Assembly: GCA_017562135.1 (NCBI GenBank)
Contig: QEYB01000926.1
Coordinates: forward strand, 248,001-312,000
From: Dipylidium caninum
Taxonomy: Eukaryota > Platyhelminthes > Cestoda > Cyclophyllidea > Dipylidiidae
Direction: 5' to 3'
Length of the DNA: 64,000 nt
Shown: piece after piece, positions 24,346 to 34,408 of the stretch
Numbering within the stretch: position 1 is the stretch's first letter
Layout: each line of letters begins with the position of its first letter
The notes under the pieces: model-generated
Told to the model about the DNA's origin: nothing
Seen by the model: the letters and a program-made list of their open reading frames with translations, nothing else
Database searches by the model: none
Made by a program: the position numbers and the translations under genes

Positions 24346-25322
24346 ATGGCTTTGGCATTGAGGATACTTAATCTTAACAAATCCCTTCTACAAAGGACCT
24401 TAGTGTCCTTCTGGATTTCACATCCAATCCGCCAAGCTTCAACCGGAGAAACGTCGAAACTATTGTTCCTAAAGGCTCCACTGATAGTACCCCCTCCACC
24501 ACCACTATTAAAAAAAGTTATACCTTTTCTCCATGTGTAAACCATTGTAGTTAGACAAGGCGTAGGCGATGTATGGTATACTACTGTAATAGTCGGCGGT
24601 GTTGCACTTACAGGTTTATTCAGTGAATTTCTTCTTACACCCTTTTTAGGTTTTATTTTCTACTTCATTTTGAATGAACTCTTTTCCGCCAAAAGTCCTA
24701 CTCGTGTTTACGAAGAGGCTCTAAAGATTTGCATCAATGATTCTCGTGTGAAAGATATGCTAGGCGAGCCAATTACGGGGCTTGGCGAACCTACTCGTCG
24801 TGGTAGACGAACTCATGTCGCGTGAGTTATATCTCCATTTAGCGTTCTTTATACCTTTATATATACCTTTATATACACATTTACTTAGAATTTTTTTCTG
24901 CCCTACATAGCTCATCGGAAATGGTTTGATAGCCGTGGAAAGAGGCATATCGTATTACGCTTTTACTTAAAGGGTGTCTACGCCTCTGGTACTGTTCATC
25001 TCGAAGTCTATGAGGTTAGTTCCTTACACCTTATCCCTTTTATATTGTTCCCCTTCTCTGAAACGACGACTATACGTGAAATCCACATTGCGCTATATCC
25101 ATTTATATCAACTCGTCGCTTTTTTTCCAAAGAGCGAAGTTTCGAAACTTCCTATGTGGGTTACCACTGTTGTTTTCCCTTGCTTCCATTACCTAGACCG
25201 ATTCCAATGAATTAGCCTACCGATATTTGGTTGTGGATGTAGACGGTTTGACAAAGCGCCAGGTGATCCTTCGACCTGAGGAGGCAACTCCATCCTCCGG
25301 TTCCGTTGCTACTGTGTCGTAA
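24346..25322 (+). CDS. TIMM21: TIM21, mitochondrial presequence translocase subunit
   Basis: Exons are 24346-24516, 24551-24613, 24650-24821, 24911-25014 and 25197-25322. Tim21 is a TIM23-complex subunit of the inner mitochondrial membrane that links import to the TOM complex and to respiratory-chain assembly. The N-terminus (MALALRILNLNKSLLQRTL) is basic and lacks acids, as a presequence should be. One membrane segment (TTVIVGGVALTG then FIFYFIL) follows. The intermembrane domain has the family landmarks NELFSAKSP, LGEPITGLGEPTRRGRR, VLRFYLKGVYASGTVHLEV and AYRYLVVDVDG. Introns 1 and 2 are only 34 and 36 bases. Two joins are off by one base: exon 1 to 2 needs one more base, plausibly in the run of seven A before the donor, and exon 4 needs one fewer, plausibly in GAAATGG. 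These are either sequencing errors or genuine damage. The assignment is firm; the exact N-terminal exon is less so. Confidence 0.88.
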
Positions 25323-25490
25323 TCACCTTAAGTCGCTCCTCCGCTCGTCGGAGAAAAAGCAGACGTGGAATAGTTCCAGTTTTGTGAATATTGCTCTTGT
25401 TACTTGGACCTTGGTCTGCAGAAAAAAATCTCATTTATGACAAAAATATTGCTATTATTGCAAATGATTAGTCCTTCTTAATAATTTCAG

Positions 25491-26068
25491 TTAAGAAGGG
25501 AGTACTAGTGGGGAAGTTGCCTCAATGGTTGCTCTAACATAATTGCCATAAATGGAGCAAAGGTGTGTAATATTTGTGTTGTCACTTTTTCTTTAATTAT
25601 GAATGCCGTCTATTAAACTTTAACTTACCTCATCGTTTTATGTTTGACGTTTTTAACACAACTAACTGATGTCCTTGTCGTTAGATACACCTTATCATAA
25701 TGCCTTTTGGATAGAAAGATACCAGGTGCCCATTGTGTGGGTAGCATTTATTCTTTCTATTGCTCAGTAACAGTCTCGCGTGGTGGGTTACCGAGTCCCG
25801 CTTGCGTTATTACCCGCAGATCGCCACTTCGACGACTTCATCAACAGTCTGGTGTCAACTGGTGGAGGTGAGTGAAGAGGTCAGGTGTTATAACATCGAG
25901 AAAACAGTTAGGCGACGGTAGGCGGAGGAGGTTGGTAGACTTGGAGGTGGCGGTAGACATTAGCAAGGAGAAATTTCAACATCCCGAGCAGTCGTGGAGT
26001 TGGAGTGCTGTGGGACGTGAAGATAACCGTTTTTTTTTCTAACAGATCTAAAAAACGATGGGTCCTAA
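25491..26068 (+). CDS. Short unknown gene, four small exons, downstream of TIM21
   Basis: Coding exons are 25552-25564, 25685-25725, 25774-25867 and 26046-26068. The first exon probably begins at the acceptor ending at 25490 (AATAATTTCAG), which makes 25491-25551 the 5' UTR. Phases agree, ending at a stop in the last 23-base exon. The product is about 56 residues and contains PYHNAFWIERYQ and VVGYRVPLALLPADRHFDDF. Intron 2 is only 48 bases and carries an in-frame stop just before its acceptor. I do not recognise the family. The first donor is uncertain because three overlapping GT sites exist; the middle one keeps the frame. The UTR acceptor has no visible upstream exon, which is what a spliced-leader site looks like. 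Confidence 0.5.
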
Positions 26069-26398
26069 AAGATGTCTGTTGCCCCCTTCAACGACAAGTC
26101 ATTGATTGGTTCGAGGATTTTGTTAACACGCAATGACTTGGTAGGTTTCGAGGACCCCGCAGACCCCAACCCAGTGCTCGCCGGCTGCTGCCCCTCTGTG
26201 TAACGCGCGATCTCGCCCCGAAGGAAAGTGCTTAGTCAGAGATGTCAAAAAGGCTGTTTTGACAGTGCATTCGGTATGAACGAGCCAATAATCCCCGGAT
26301 CCCCTGAATACCTCGTTGTGTCTACCAAACGGTTTCAGTAGCATCCCCAAAGAACACAGTTCCTAGGCAGAGGTTAATCTAATTTTATGGGAGACGCA

Positions 26399-26404
26399 AA
26401 TAAA
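26399..26404 (+). terminator. Possible polyadenylation signal AATAAA
   Basis: It lies about 330 bases after the stop of the short gene at 25.5-26.1 kb. Assignment is by position only. Confidence 0.35.
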
Positions 26405-27818
26405 TAGGCATGAGAAAAGGAGGCTGCTCTTCTCACGGTTATTCGCCGTTTTAAGGCGTTAGCGCCGGTTCAGTCAAATTGCCTCAGGATGGCACAGAGT
26501 TTCCAAATAGGCATTTTGAGGCACTGGGAAGGGGATTGGCAAAGGACTAATTCTGTATAAGTTGATCATTTAATTTTTCACTTAATCATTTGGTTTATCC
26601 AGAGTCCATAAGGAGTTCATATGAACTGGCCATTCTATTCTTTGTTCTTGTCCATTTATAGTTAATTCGGTTCTTCCTTCCCACCGCGGGGGCTCATGTA
26701 TACGAATAAGGGTCTTTGAACCTAATTTTGATCGGCCCTTCGACATCATTTTTGGCTAACTATTAAACGCTTTTACTCGCCTCAGTTGACCAGGCGCTAT
26801 GAAAGCCCACCATAAGCACTTTTTTGCACTTATTGCGCACAATATTGTAACCTTGGAAACATTAAGGCAGAAGTTGATAAGCATTGCCAAAATTTTATCT
26901 ACTAAGTACTTTGAATACGTTTGACTGAGTAAATTCCAACTCACCCTGTTTGTCAGCAATATGTCTAAAGTGCCTACTTATGTCTTATTAGTAGCAAACC
27001 ATATGCATGACATAATTGGCTGATCTCGAGGTTCACGGAGGCTTTAATGAAAGCAAATCAATTGATTCTTCTTTCCGAGCGCTTTCCTCGCCCTAAACTC
27101 TCCAAACCATGTAAGAATCGCAAGAGTTTGGTTGCGTTTACTGCAGACAGAGGAGTAGCTAGCCTTACTGGAGCACATTATGGCCGCCGCATTGGTTGCT
27201 AAAGTACCTGTACGTGACATAGAATGATAAATAATTTCGGTGGGTGCCAGAAAACCACGTTAATTACCACATTCATTGTCTCGATATTCTACCTTACAAC
27301 GCATGACTCGTGCATCCCTTAACGCCAGCTTTATCGGCAAGTAGTTGTGACCTGAACATCTGACCAAGGAGTCCTGCTAACCACGCACCAACCACCATCA
27401 TTAAGTATTTTTATTAACCCACGTCCTCAACTTCCTCAGTGCGGTGTTTTATGAGTCCGGTTAAATTGACATTTCACCGACTACCCTAAGGACGCGGAGC
27501 TAAGTTTATAACCAGGTCGGATTCTTGAAATGATACCGAGGAAAGATAAGCTCAAAGAAAGATCAAATAATCATAGGGATCTAACTTCTCCAAAAGCACA
27601 GTCTAAGCATACACCTTTGTTTTAGCATTGGCAGGTGAGTCAGTTGATGGGGTGTCGCGTGCCACGAATGGCCGAGCATTGCGCCAATGACGAGGCAGCT
27701 GCGTCGCCATTGGTTGAACACCTGCCTCGCGCACAACGATAGCAACATAAGTGTACGCGCATGCCATGTGAAAATTCATTGCGCACGCGTTGCTCGTCGC
27801 CCTCGTATCCGCGTAGAA

Positions 27819-27845
27819 CACACACGCACGCACGCACGCACGCAC
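27819..27845. repeat. ACGC tetranucleotide microsatellite
   Basis: About six ACGC units flanked by an ACAC run. Confidence 0.9.
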
Positions 27846-27918
27846 CCTCATAAGCGCAGTATCGGCGCACTCGTCCTCCATATTTACTGCAAGTCGAAGA
27901 AGGAGCGGACTTAGCAAT

Positions 27919-28581
27919 ATGGCCACTCCTGCCGCGAATTCTACAGCGAAATTTTGTCGCCAATTATTTCAAGATGCTGCACCACGAGTTGTGGTACAAC
28001 AAGCCTTGGATCAGGTTATTCGTGCCGATCAGGAACGCTTCCGTGCAAAGTGGAATTTCGATGTTACTAAGGGATTTTCTGCCGCCTGGAAAGTAGTCCA
28101 AGAACCCAAAGCTACATTTTACACGAGAGCTCCTCGACGATTGAAGGCGCGTAGACGACTAAATCACTCAATGGTTGGAGCGACGCAGGAAGAGACGGCG
28201 ACACCGACCCGAGACCCTCTTTCCGAATCATCTTTGATAGGAAGTCTTGTCTTCAACTTTTCAAGAACTAAAAAGGAAAAGAATAAGCCTGTTCCTTCCT
28301 CCTCCACTGACTCTGGGTCATTATCTGTATCTCAAACCCCAACCAACATTAAATACGCCCCTTGTTCATCATCTTCGCCGACCTCCCTCTTGAATGCTGG
28401 TCCTGTTTTCAAGTTGCCCTCCCCTGTGTCAAAATTGTTGAAGCGGAAATCCAATCCGAGAATGACCGGTAGGTGGCATTACCCATCTCTTTTACGCCCC
28501 AATCTTGTCCCATGCTAAATTAGTTGTGCTCTTCTAGATTTCTTTGCGGTACAAAAACGGGCCAGGAATTCCCATGAATAG
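27919..28581 (+). CDS. CDKN1: Cip/Kip cyclin-dependent kinase inhibitor (CDKN1 / Dacapo type)
   Basis: Exon 1 is 27919-28468 and exon 2 is 28538-28581, with a 69-base intron and a phase-1 join, giving 197 residues. The CDI domain occupies about residues 13-75. It has the cyclin-docking motif CRQLF (13-17), the kinase-binding KWNFD (44-48) with a Trp at 57, and the TFYTR motif (66-70) whose Tyr fills the kinase ATP site in p27. The middle is Ser/Thr/Pro-rich, followed by a basic nuclear-localisation-like stretch (KLLKRKSNPR). The C-terminus, split by the intron within the Asp codon, reads MTDFFAVQKRAR. That is a PCNA-binding PIP box with the TD pair and the basic residue at +4 that define a CRL4-Cdt2 degron, as in p21; the usual first Gln is Asn. 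In sum, it looks like a single ancestral-style inhibitor combining p27-like and p21-like parts. An AATAAA follows at 28868. Confidence 0.9.
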
Positions 28582-28867
28582 CACAAGTGAGTATAAAGTG
28601 TAACTGTAAAAGTTATTGAAACTAAACACATAAGGCCTTCACTGTACCCACTTAAATATGCCTCGAATTTACTACTTTCGCTAATGTCGCCTCGAATTCC
28701 ACCATCTAACTCTTGTCATTTTACTTTTTTTAGCGCACCAAAACTCCTCTCCTGTCCATCTAAACAATGAAACCGTATCACATCTTGCGCCCCTTGTTAC
28801 GTTTCCCCTTTTCTCCTGTACCGTTTTAATTCCCCAGATTTTTATTGACAAGATTCTTTTTCTATAC

Positions 28868-28873
28868 AATAAA
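28868..28873 (+). terminator. Polyadenylation signal AATAAA of the CDK inhibitor gene
   Basis: It lies 287 bases after the stop codon, in AT-rich sequence on the same strand. Confidence 0.6.
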
Positions 28874-30149
28874 GTGCATATTTGAATTTGGCAAACACTA
28901 TGCCACCTTACTCTCCTCTCCCCCTTTTTTCACTGAAACAAATTATTTCGGTTGTCTCCTGTGTCTAATCGACAATCTAACACCGCGATGATTAGATTTA
29001 CTCTTTCCCCGTCCTACCTCCTCGTTTGCCTTTTGTATAAGTCGAAGTGAGAGCCACTTTTTGCCTTTTGGGAGTTTGTCTGTCGACACGTGGACGCCGA
29101 CTTGCTGCTGACTGCCGCGTGAAGTGTGCGTGCTGATGCTGCTGCGACGGGATCGATAATCGAGGCAATCAAGTTAATCTGATTGGCGGGTAATTCTTAA
29201 CACAAGTGCGAAGTAATAACAGCAGCAGCAGTGCCGCCGCCAATCGCAAACTCGTGCTCCCCCAGGCCAATGCGAGGGCGGTGAGTCAGTCGGTGCGCGA
29301 GGGAGGCTTTTCAGCCTGGTGCACCCTGAGACATCCGCTCGCCTGCTCATTCGCCCGCCCACTCGTCCCCTGCTTCCTGTCTGCCTTCTCGCCACGCCAC
29401 CCCCACGGCTGGCGGCTGCGGCTGTTTGTTATTCGTCGTGGGTGAACAGGTTTTCTGCCGCTTAGCAACTGCAAACGTTCGGGTGTGGGTTTAAGCGAGG
29501 TAATGAAGCCGGGTAAAGTGGTGTCACCATGTCAGCACTGCCATCAGACTTAGGAAAGAGGGAGACACATCAACAGTTCACCTGCAACTCCGCCCACCAG
29601 CGTCGACCGACGTGGGGTGGATGTTCACGGAATGGCTAAATATTCACTCACAAGTCTGCCTCTTCATTCCTGACCGCGTAGTCGTTTACAAACCAGCCTG
29701 ACCAAGTGGGCTCGAGGGGGGGAGGCTGGGTGTCGCATGTTGTTAGCCATCAGATCGGCTATCTGAGGTTGATCTCGTTCGTGCTGGTGTCTCTCCCGGC
29801 CACCTGTACGTCCGAAACACGCGTCGGGGTGGCGGCTGCTGCGGCGGCGACGGCGTGGTAGAAGGACGTCCGGTGACCAGATGAGACATCAAAGTGGTCT
29901 TTTTCAATCTCACCACCCGCAGACGGAGGGTGGAGGTGATTCCCTCATTTCCCTCATCCACCGGTAATTTCATTTGGGCAGTAGGTGGACGGGAATTATG
30001 AAACCGCCTTTTTCTGCTTAGACTGTCGCGCATCCGCGATAGTTTTACTCAGAAATTCTGAATGCGGTCTTCTTGCGAGTTTAGTTAAATTTCTTCATTT
30101 TTGTGCCCAACTTTTGTTCTAATTCTCGTCCGAAACCCGATTTTAACCT

Positions 30150-30345
30150 ACTTTCCTTGTACCAGCTCGCGGTGAATCCCAGTGAAGCTGACCAACCCTC
30201 GGGAGACATCAACGAGGCATTCGGCGGTGAATGCACCAATGGAGAAGGGGAAATTTTCGACATTGCCTCCAGAGGCTTCGTTTGGGCGATTGGAGTCTCG
30301 CTGGGGACTGCTCAAAGGGGGCCTCTGCCCCAAACAGGCCAATGC
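30150..30345 (+). repeat. Repeat family 2, copy A
   Basis: Its reverse complement resembles 31330-31760. Shared landmarks on the minus strand include TTCCCCTT, CACCG(C/T)CGAATGCC, GGGATTCACC and GTACAAGGAA. The segment with AGGCCAATGCGACT (30339-30352) has its partner AGTCGCATTGGCCT near 31344. The arms are diverged and of unequal length. Confidence 0.5.
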
Positions 30346-31329
30346 GACTCGCCATACTGTGGAGAGAAAGTTGTAGATGTTCATGGAAGTTGTTATCTCA
30401 TTGAATGTGACAAAGAAGGTGAAAAAATGCGCTCCGATTTGGCATCCATTTGGTGGTTTCCGACCTCATGAGACGAGTGGATTTGAAGGAAAGACGCCGC
30501 CCTAATGCAGAACGCAGCACAGACGAGCTTCGAGAAACAACGAGGAGGAGGCACTCGGCGATGGCTCCACTCGTGACAAGGGGAAGAGGCCCGACGTGGC
30601 TTCCGCAAAAGTGCTTTCAGGAGAATTGTGAAGCAGCCGCTCGGAGGATCGCCTCCCCGTTTCCCGGTGGGCCGAGGGGGAAGCAGAGCCGGTCGGCCGT
30701 CTGTTGGGCGCTGACGGCCACGGAGAGTGAGTTGGCGACGCGCCGAGAAGCTCGTCCTTCCGCCCGCTTCCCGGGAGCCGCCCGGTTCGGTGGCTAGCTG
30801 CGCCAGGGCGGGTGGCGGACGAGGGGACCCGCGCCCTGGTCTCCTCGGAGACCTGCGCCCCCACCCCACCCCCCGGCGGCTTCTGCGCCAGCGCAGTTGT
30901 GATGCCTGCGCTCTCGAGGAAGAAAATGTGCTGGCACCGCGTACTCGGCGCCTCGCGAAGTGCGAGCATCTGGTCGAGTGGTAGAACGTCGTCGTGACGA
31001 AGTCTTGTCGGTGGCCGGAGTTAAGTGGCCTCGTGGTCCCCCTTTCGCGTCCCCCCACGACGGCCCGCCGTTCGCACGAGGAGGCGCCGTTTTCCTCGTC
31101 TTAAACGTCACAAACGAGGGGAAAGTGAGAAGGCTCATTTCTGGCGGACTTTGAGACGAATTGTGTCACTACAACAAGTGCGACGCGGCAATCACTCTTC
31201 CATTTCGAGGATTTTTGGTGTTCCTCCTTTCCTAGGCGACTCCTTTCCCACCAAAACGGGTGTTAAATACGAGGCGGAAATATAAAGAGCATTTTTGGCA
31301 TTACTTATTACATTCAAGTGAAGTGACTT

Positions 31330-31760
31330 CCAACGGGAGGCCAAGTCGCATTGGCCTTTTTGGGGAAAAAATCTCCCTGTGGGAGTAAACAAGCAGGTAA
31401 ATATCTTTTTTCATAACGTTTCTGTCGTTGTGTCGCCTTTTGATCTCTCTTAAGAGCATTTCGTCATTAGGCGAGAGTTGATAATCCTTTGGTGCATCGA
31501 ATTTCCCCGTCGTCGTCCGTGCTTCTTCTTTCCTTCCTCGACTCCTCCTCCTCCTCCTGAATGTCTTCCTCAGCCTCATCCTCGTTGGCATCCACGGGAG
31601 GCGGTGGTCCACCCCGAGGCGAGGCGCCACTTCGAGCACTTTCCTTTTACATCAGGGAATCTCACCGTCGAATGCCACGTTAGCGTTTCTCGAGGCTTTT
31701 CGGCTACTCCCGGATTCACCACGAACTCGTACAAGGAAGGCAGAAGTAAATCGCATTTGT
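31330..31760 (-). repeat. Repeat family 2, copy B (inverted)
   Basis: Inverted partner of copy A about 1 kb away. The landmarks occur in corresponding order but are spread further apart, which suggests an insertion of about 200 bases within this copy. Confidence 0.5.
31467..31646 (-). CDS. Candidate exon encoding an acidic segment
   Basis: An open frame of 59 codons ends at a stop at 31467-31469. The peptide has a Pro run (RGGPPPPVDANEDEAEED), then a run of five Glu, then a basic-acidic mix (ESRKERRSTDDDGEI). Such composition is uncommon in non-coding DNA, but the stretch is purine-rich on this strand, so chance must be considered. No acceptor could be chosen and no family is recognised. It lies inside repeat family 2 copy B. 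Confidence 0.25.
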   Translation of the reverse strand, partial: KESARSGASPRGGPPPPVDANEDEAEEDIQEEEEESRKERRSTDDDGEIRCTKGLSTLA

Positions 31761-32803
31761 ATTTCTGTCTGGTTTCGGCAAAAAATTAAATGGAAAGTCG
31801 GATAAAACCGTGGAAAAAATTGTACGATTAAATAAATAAAAAGATCGAGTACAGGTGGCATTGTGTCTCTCTGGGCCACAGCTGAACGACGACTAACCAA
31901 ACAAAAAAGCCCCTTTGGTGGATTGCAAAGGCCAACGACACCCTCCGACATCGTCGCCTCCGCCTTTCGACAGGGCCGCCGCAAATGAAAATTCAATTAA
32001 ATCGAACAGCTTACGCGTGGGGTGTTAATTAAATTAGATTATGATTGGGGAAGAAGGTGGGTGACTCACGGGGCGCGGAGGGGAGCGCATTCCCGCCCGA
32101 GTGGGGGTGGGACCCCCGAGGAAACGCCGCGCATTCCCGCGGCCGAGGGGCGCGTGGGCGCCGGGGGTGGGGGGCAGCCTCTGCCGCCTCTCCCACGTCC
32201 CCAGGTGCTCACCCAAGCCGCACACGTCAACATGCCAAGCTGGTGGCTGACAGGTGACCAGGGCTCATAATCTAGGCTCGCCGGGGGCGGTAAATGTGGT
32301 CAAATTATGCAATATGCAAATAAGCGACCGGTTAGCCTGTTTACACAGTGGAGAGGCTCATATCTTGAGGGGATTTGGGGAAGGCCTCGGCTTCTCCCAC
32401 CTCCCCCTCCCGCGCTCTCCTGCCGTTTCATTGGCTGCTTTATGCTAATTAGTCCGAAAAATTATTCCATGGGAGAAACAGCCTCCAAAGGCTACTAAAA
32501 ATGGTGGCGAATCAAGTTCTCCCCTGCGTGGTGCAGTCGGCCTAAGAGGGATCGAATTCTTCCAACAACGGGTACACAGTACGGTTCTTGTTTGTTTCTA
32601 CTTAAGACAAAAGAAACTCGGTACGTGGCGCTAAGGCAGGAGACCTTTGGTTCCGCTCGAATGTACCAAAAGTGGAACCCCGTTTTTTCGGTGTTGGAAT
32701 AACCACACACTTTTACACACGCAAATAGACAAAGCCCCACTCACTATCTCCCTTGCCGGCCTGCCCCCCCCTCCCCACTTTTCCCTCCCCCTCCTCCAAG
32801 AGA

Positions 32804-32823
32804 GTGTGTGTGTGTGTGTGTGT
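32804..32823. repeat. GT dinucleotide microsatellite
   Basis: Ten GT units in a row. Confidence 0.9.
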
Positions 32824-33019
32824 CTGCTTATGTTTATGTGCTTTTTTATACACCTGATCCAATAAGTGTCCGCGTGTGCCAGTAACGGTACATTGGTGAA
32901 AATTTTCTCTTTTTCTTTATCGCCAAATTAAGCTAATTAAGTGACGACTAAAACGGCAATGTAACACATGTGGTGATGATCAAAATGTCATCGTTGAGTG
33001 CCATTCCGCCCAAGTGACG

Positions 33020-33383
33020 AGATCGATAAACGGTGATGCGGCACATGATCGAGTGCACCCGCAGGCCGCCCCCCACCCCCTACGCCCGCCCGGAGGTCGT
33101 AGCAGCGGCTACTTGGAGCTTCATTTGCGCCACGTGCACACGGAGACCTGGACATCGGTTTATCGATCGGGAGTGCACTCTGCTTGTCGTCGGTGCGGTT
33201 CGGTGCGCCTCCCTCACCCCCCGGAAGCACCCTCGGACCGGAGGCGGAGGGTCGGAGCCGCTGGCTTTAAACGAACGTGGAACAAAGAGCGCCAAGAAAC
33301 TAGCGTCAATGCGATCATGACGGGTCTGCTGAGGCCTCGCAGACACCACTCCTCCCCTTCGAAAAGGGGAGATGCTGTTCGGA
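33020..33383 (+). repeat. Tandem duplication, copy 1
   Basis: Diverged head-to-tail partner of 33440-33797. Shared landmarks in order are ATCGATAAACG, GGCACATGATCG, GGAGGTCGT/GAGGTCGTC, CGTCGGTGCGGT, GTGCGCCTCCCTC, ACCGGAGG, ACCACTCCTCC and GAAGGGGAGAT (GAAAAGGGGAGAT here). Confidence 0.7.
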
Positions 33384-33439
33384 GTGCCTTTTTCCCCTTG
33401 ATTTCCCTCAACAAGGCAATCAACCAATAGTGACGGAGT

Positions 33440-33797
33440 TGATAATCGATGAGGCGGCAAGACGTGGCACATGATCGGGGTTGTCGATAATCGATAAACG
33501 AGTGCCCTCGGCTCTCTCGAGGTCGTCATCATTTGCACCACATGCGCACGCAGATCGGGGGTGCGCTTCTCTTGCCGTCGGTGCGGTCAGTGCGCCTCCC
33601 TCGTCGCCCTCGCCCCCTCGCGCTCCCCCCGACCTGCCTTCAGACCGGAGGAGGAGGGTTGGGGGGGGGACTTGCCTTAAACCAGCCGGAAACAAGACAG
33701 GGAAACTGCAGCAAACCAGACTCAGCGTGATCTTGATGGCTCTACCACGACATCCCAACACCACTCCTCCTCCTCTCGAAGGGGAGATATTGCTGTG
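33440..33797 (+). repeat. Tandem duplication, copy 2
   Basis: Second copy of the unit of about 360-400 bases. It begins with two ATCGAT-type palindromes (GATAATCGATGAGG and TCGATAATCGATAAACG). The same ATCGATAA word recurs at 44050-44110, but the rest of the unit does not. Confidence 0.7.
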
Positions 33798-34036
33798 ACT
33801 GATACTACTAGTGCAGTTGTGAGTAGCACTGGGCGCTTTAGCATGGCAATACTATAGGCGATCGTATCGGTAATTAGGTCGCGTTCACCATGTCTTCTAC
33901 TTTTAACACGAGACCATAACACCTCCACGCCCTGTCTGGCTCCCTTTCTTCCGGCTCTCGCTATCGCTCTCGCCACCACCCACCGCCCACCTTCCGCAAA
34001 TGCGCATCCCCCGGCGTCCTGGCTAGTTTACAAAGT

Positions 34037-34408
34037 TCACGGCCTGACACGCACAAACGTGTTTCCGTGTGCTATCGCCTTAGCCGGCCCTCCATGATCA
34101 TGTGATCGACGAGATGTGCGTGTGCAGCAAATTGTGACACTTGTCCCGTTGTCAGAGGCCTGAGACGACGTGGAGAATAAAATAAAATAAAGCATCCTCT
34201 TCGAATTTTTGTCCTCTTCCGTCAACTGGTTGTCACAGGCCGCGCGAGCAGGTTTAGCAGAAGCGGAGAGGAGGCCAGACTCTTCGAGGGTCTTAGAGGT
34301 CTTGGAGGTGGAGGAAGTGGCGCCACCCGCGGCCCCAGATTCGGGGGATGAGGGTGGCAACGGGGAGGGGAGATGAGTGTTGCATCTGTGATGAGATGGC
34401 GAGGCCAT
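34037..34408 (-). CDS. Candidate coding exon, Ser/Thr/Ala-rich, unknown
   Basis: A 123-codon frame runs from an ATG at 34408; a good acceptor (CATCTCATCACAG) lies inside its first codons. The first two thirds read like a natural protein (PPSSPESGAAGGATSSTSKT, then a charged stretch ending TEEDKNSKR). The remainder crosses a TTTTA microsatellite and looks less natural, so a real exon may end near 34190. No domain is recognised and no partner exon was found. Confidence 0.3.
   Translation of the reverse strand: MASPSHHRCNTHLPSPLPPSSPESGAAGGATSSTSKTSKTLEESGLLSASAKPARAACDNQLTEEDKNSKRMLYFILFSTSSQASDNGTSVTICCTRTSRRSHDHGGPAKAIAHGNTFVRVRP
34176..34192. repeat. AAATA microsatellite
   Basis: Three to four AAATA units; the same unit recurs at 53890-53908. 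Confidence 0.8.

Larger units (their letters stand above)
26069..27918. other. Intergenic DNA and promoter region of the CDK inhibitor gene
   Basis: No supported gene. It contains a polyadenylation signal for the preceding gene at 26399-26404 and a CACG/CGCA microsatellite at 27819-27845, about 75 bases upstream of the next start codon. Confidence 0.5.

Noticed and set aside
27603..27963. Minus-strand frames overlapping the CDK inhibitor start
   Set aside because: They are shadows of the microsatellite and of the real plus-strand exon.
31652..31996. 114-codon minus-strand frame
   Set aside because: Its left part is repeat family 2 sequence and the rest is AT-rich, without splice sites or family resemblance.
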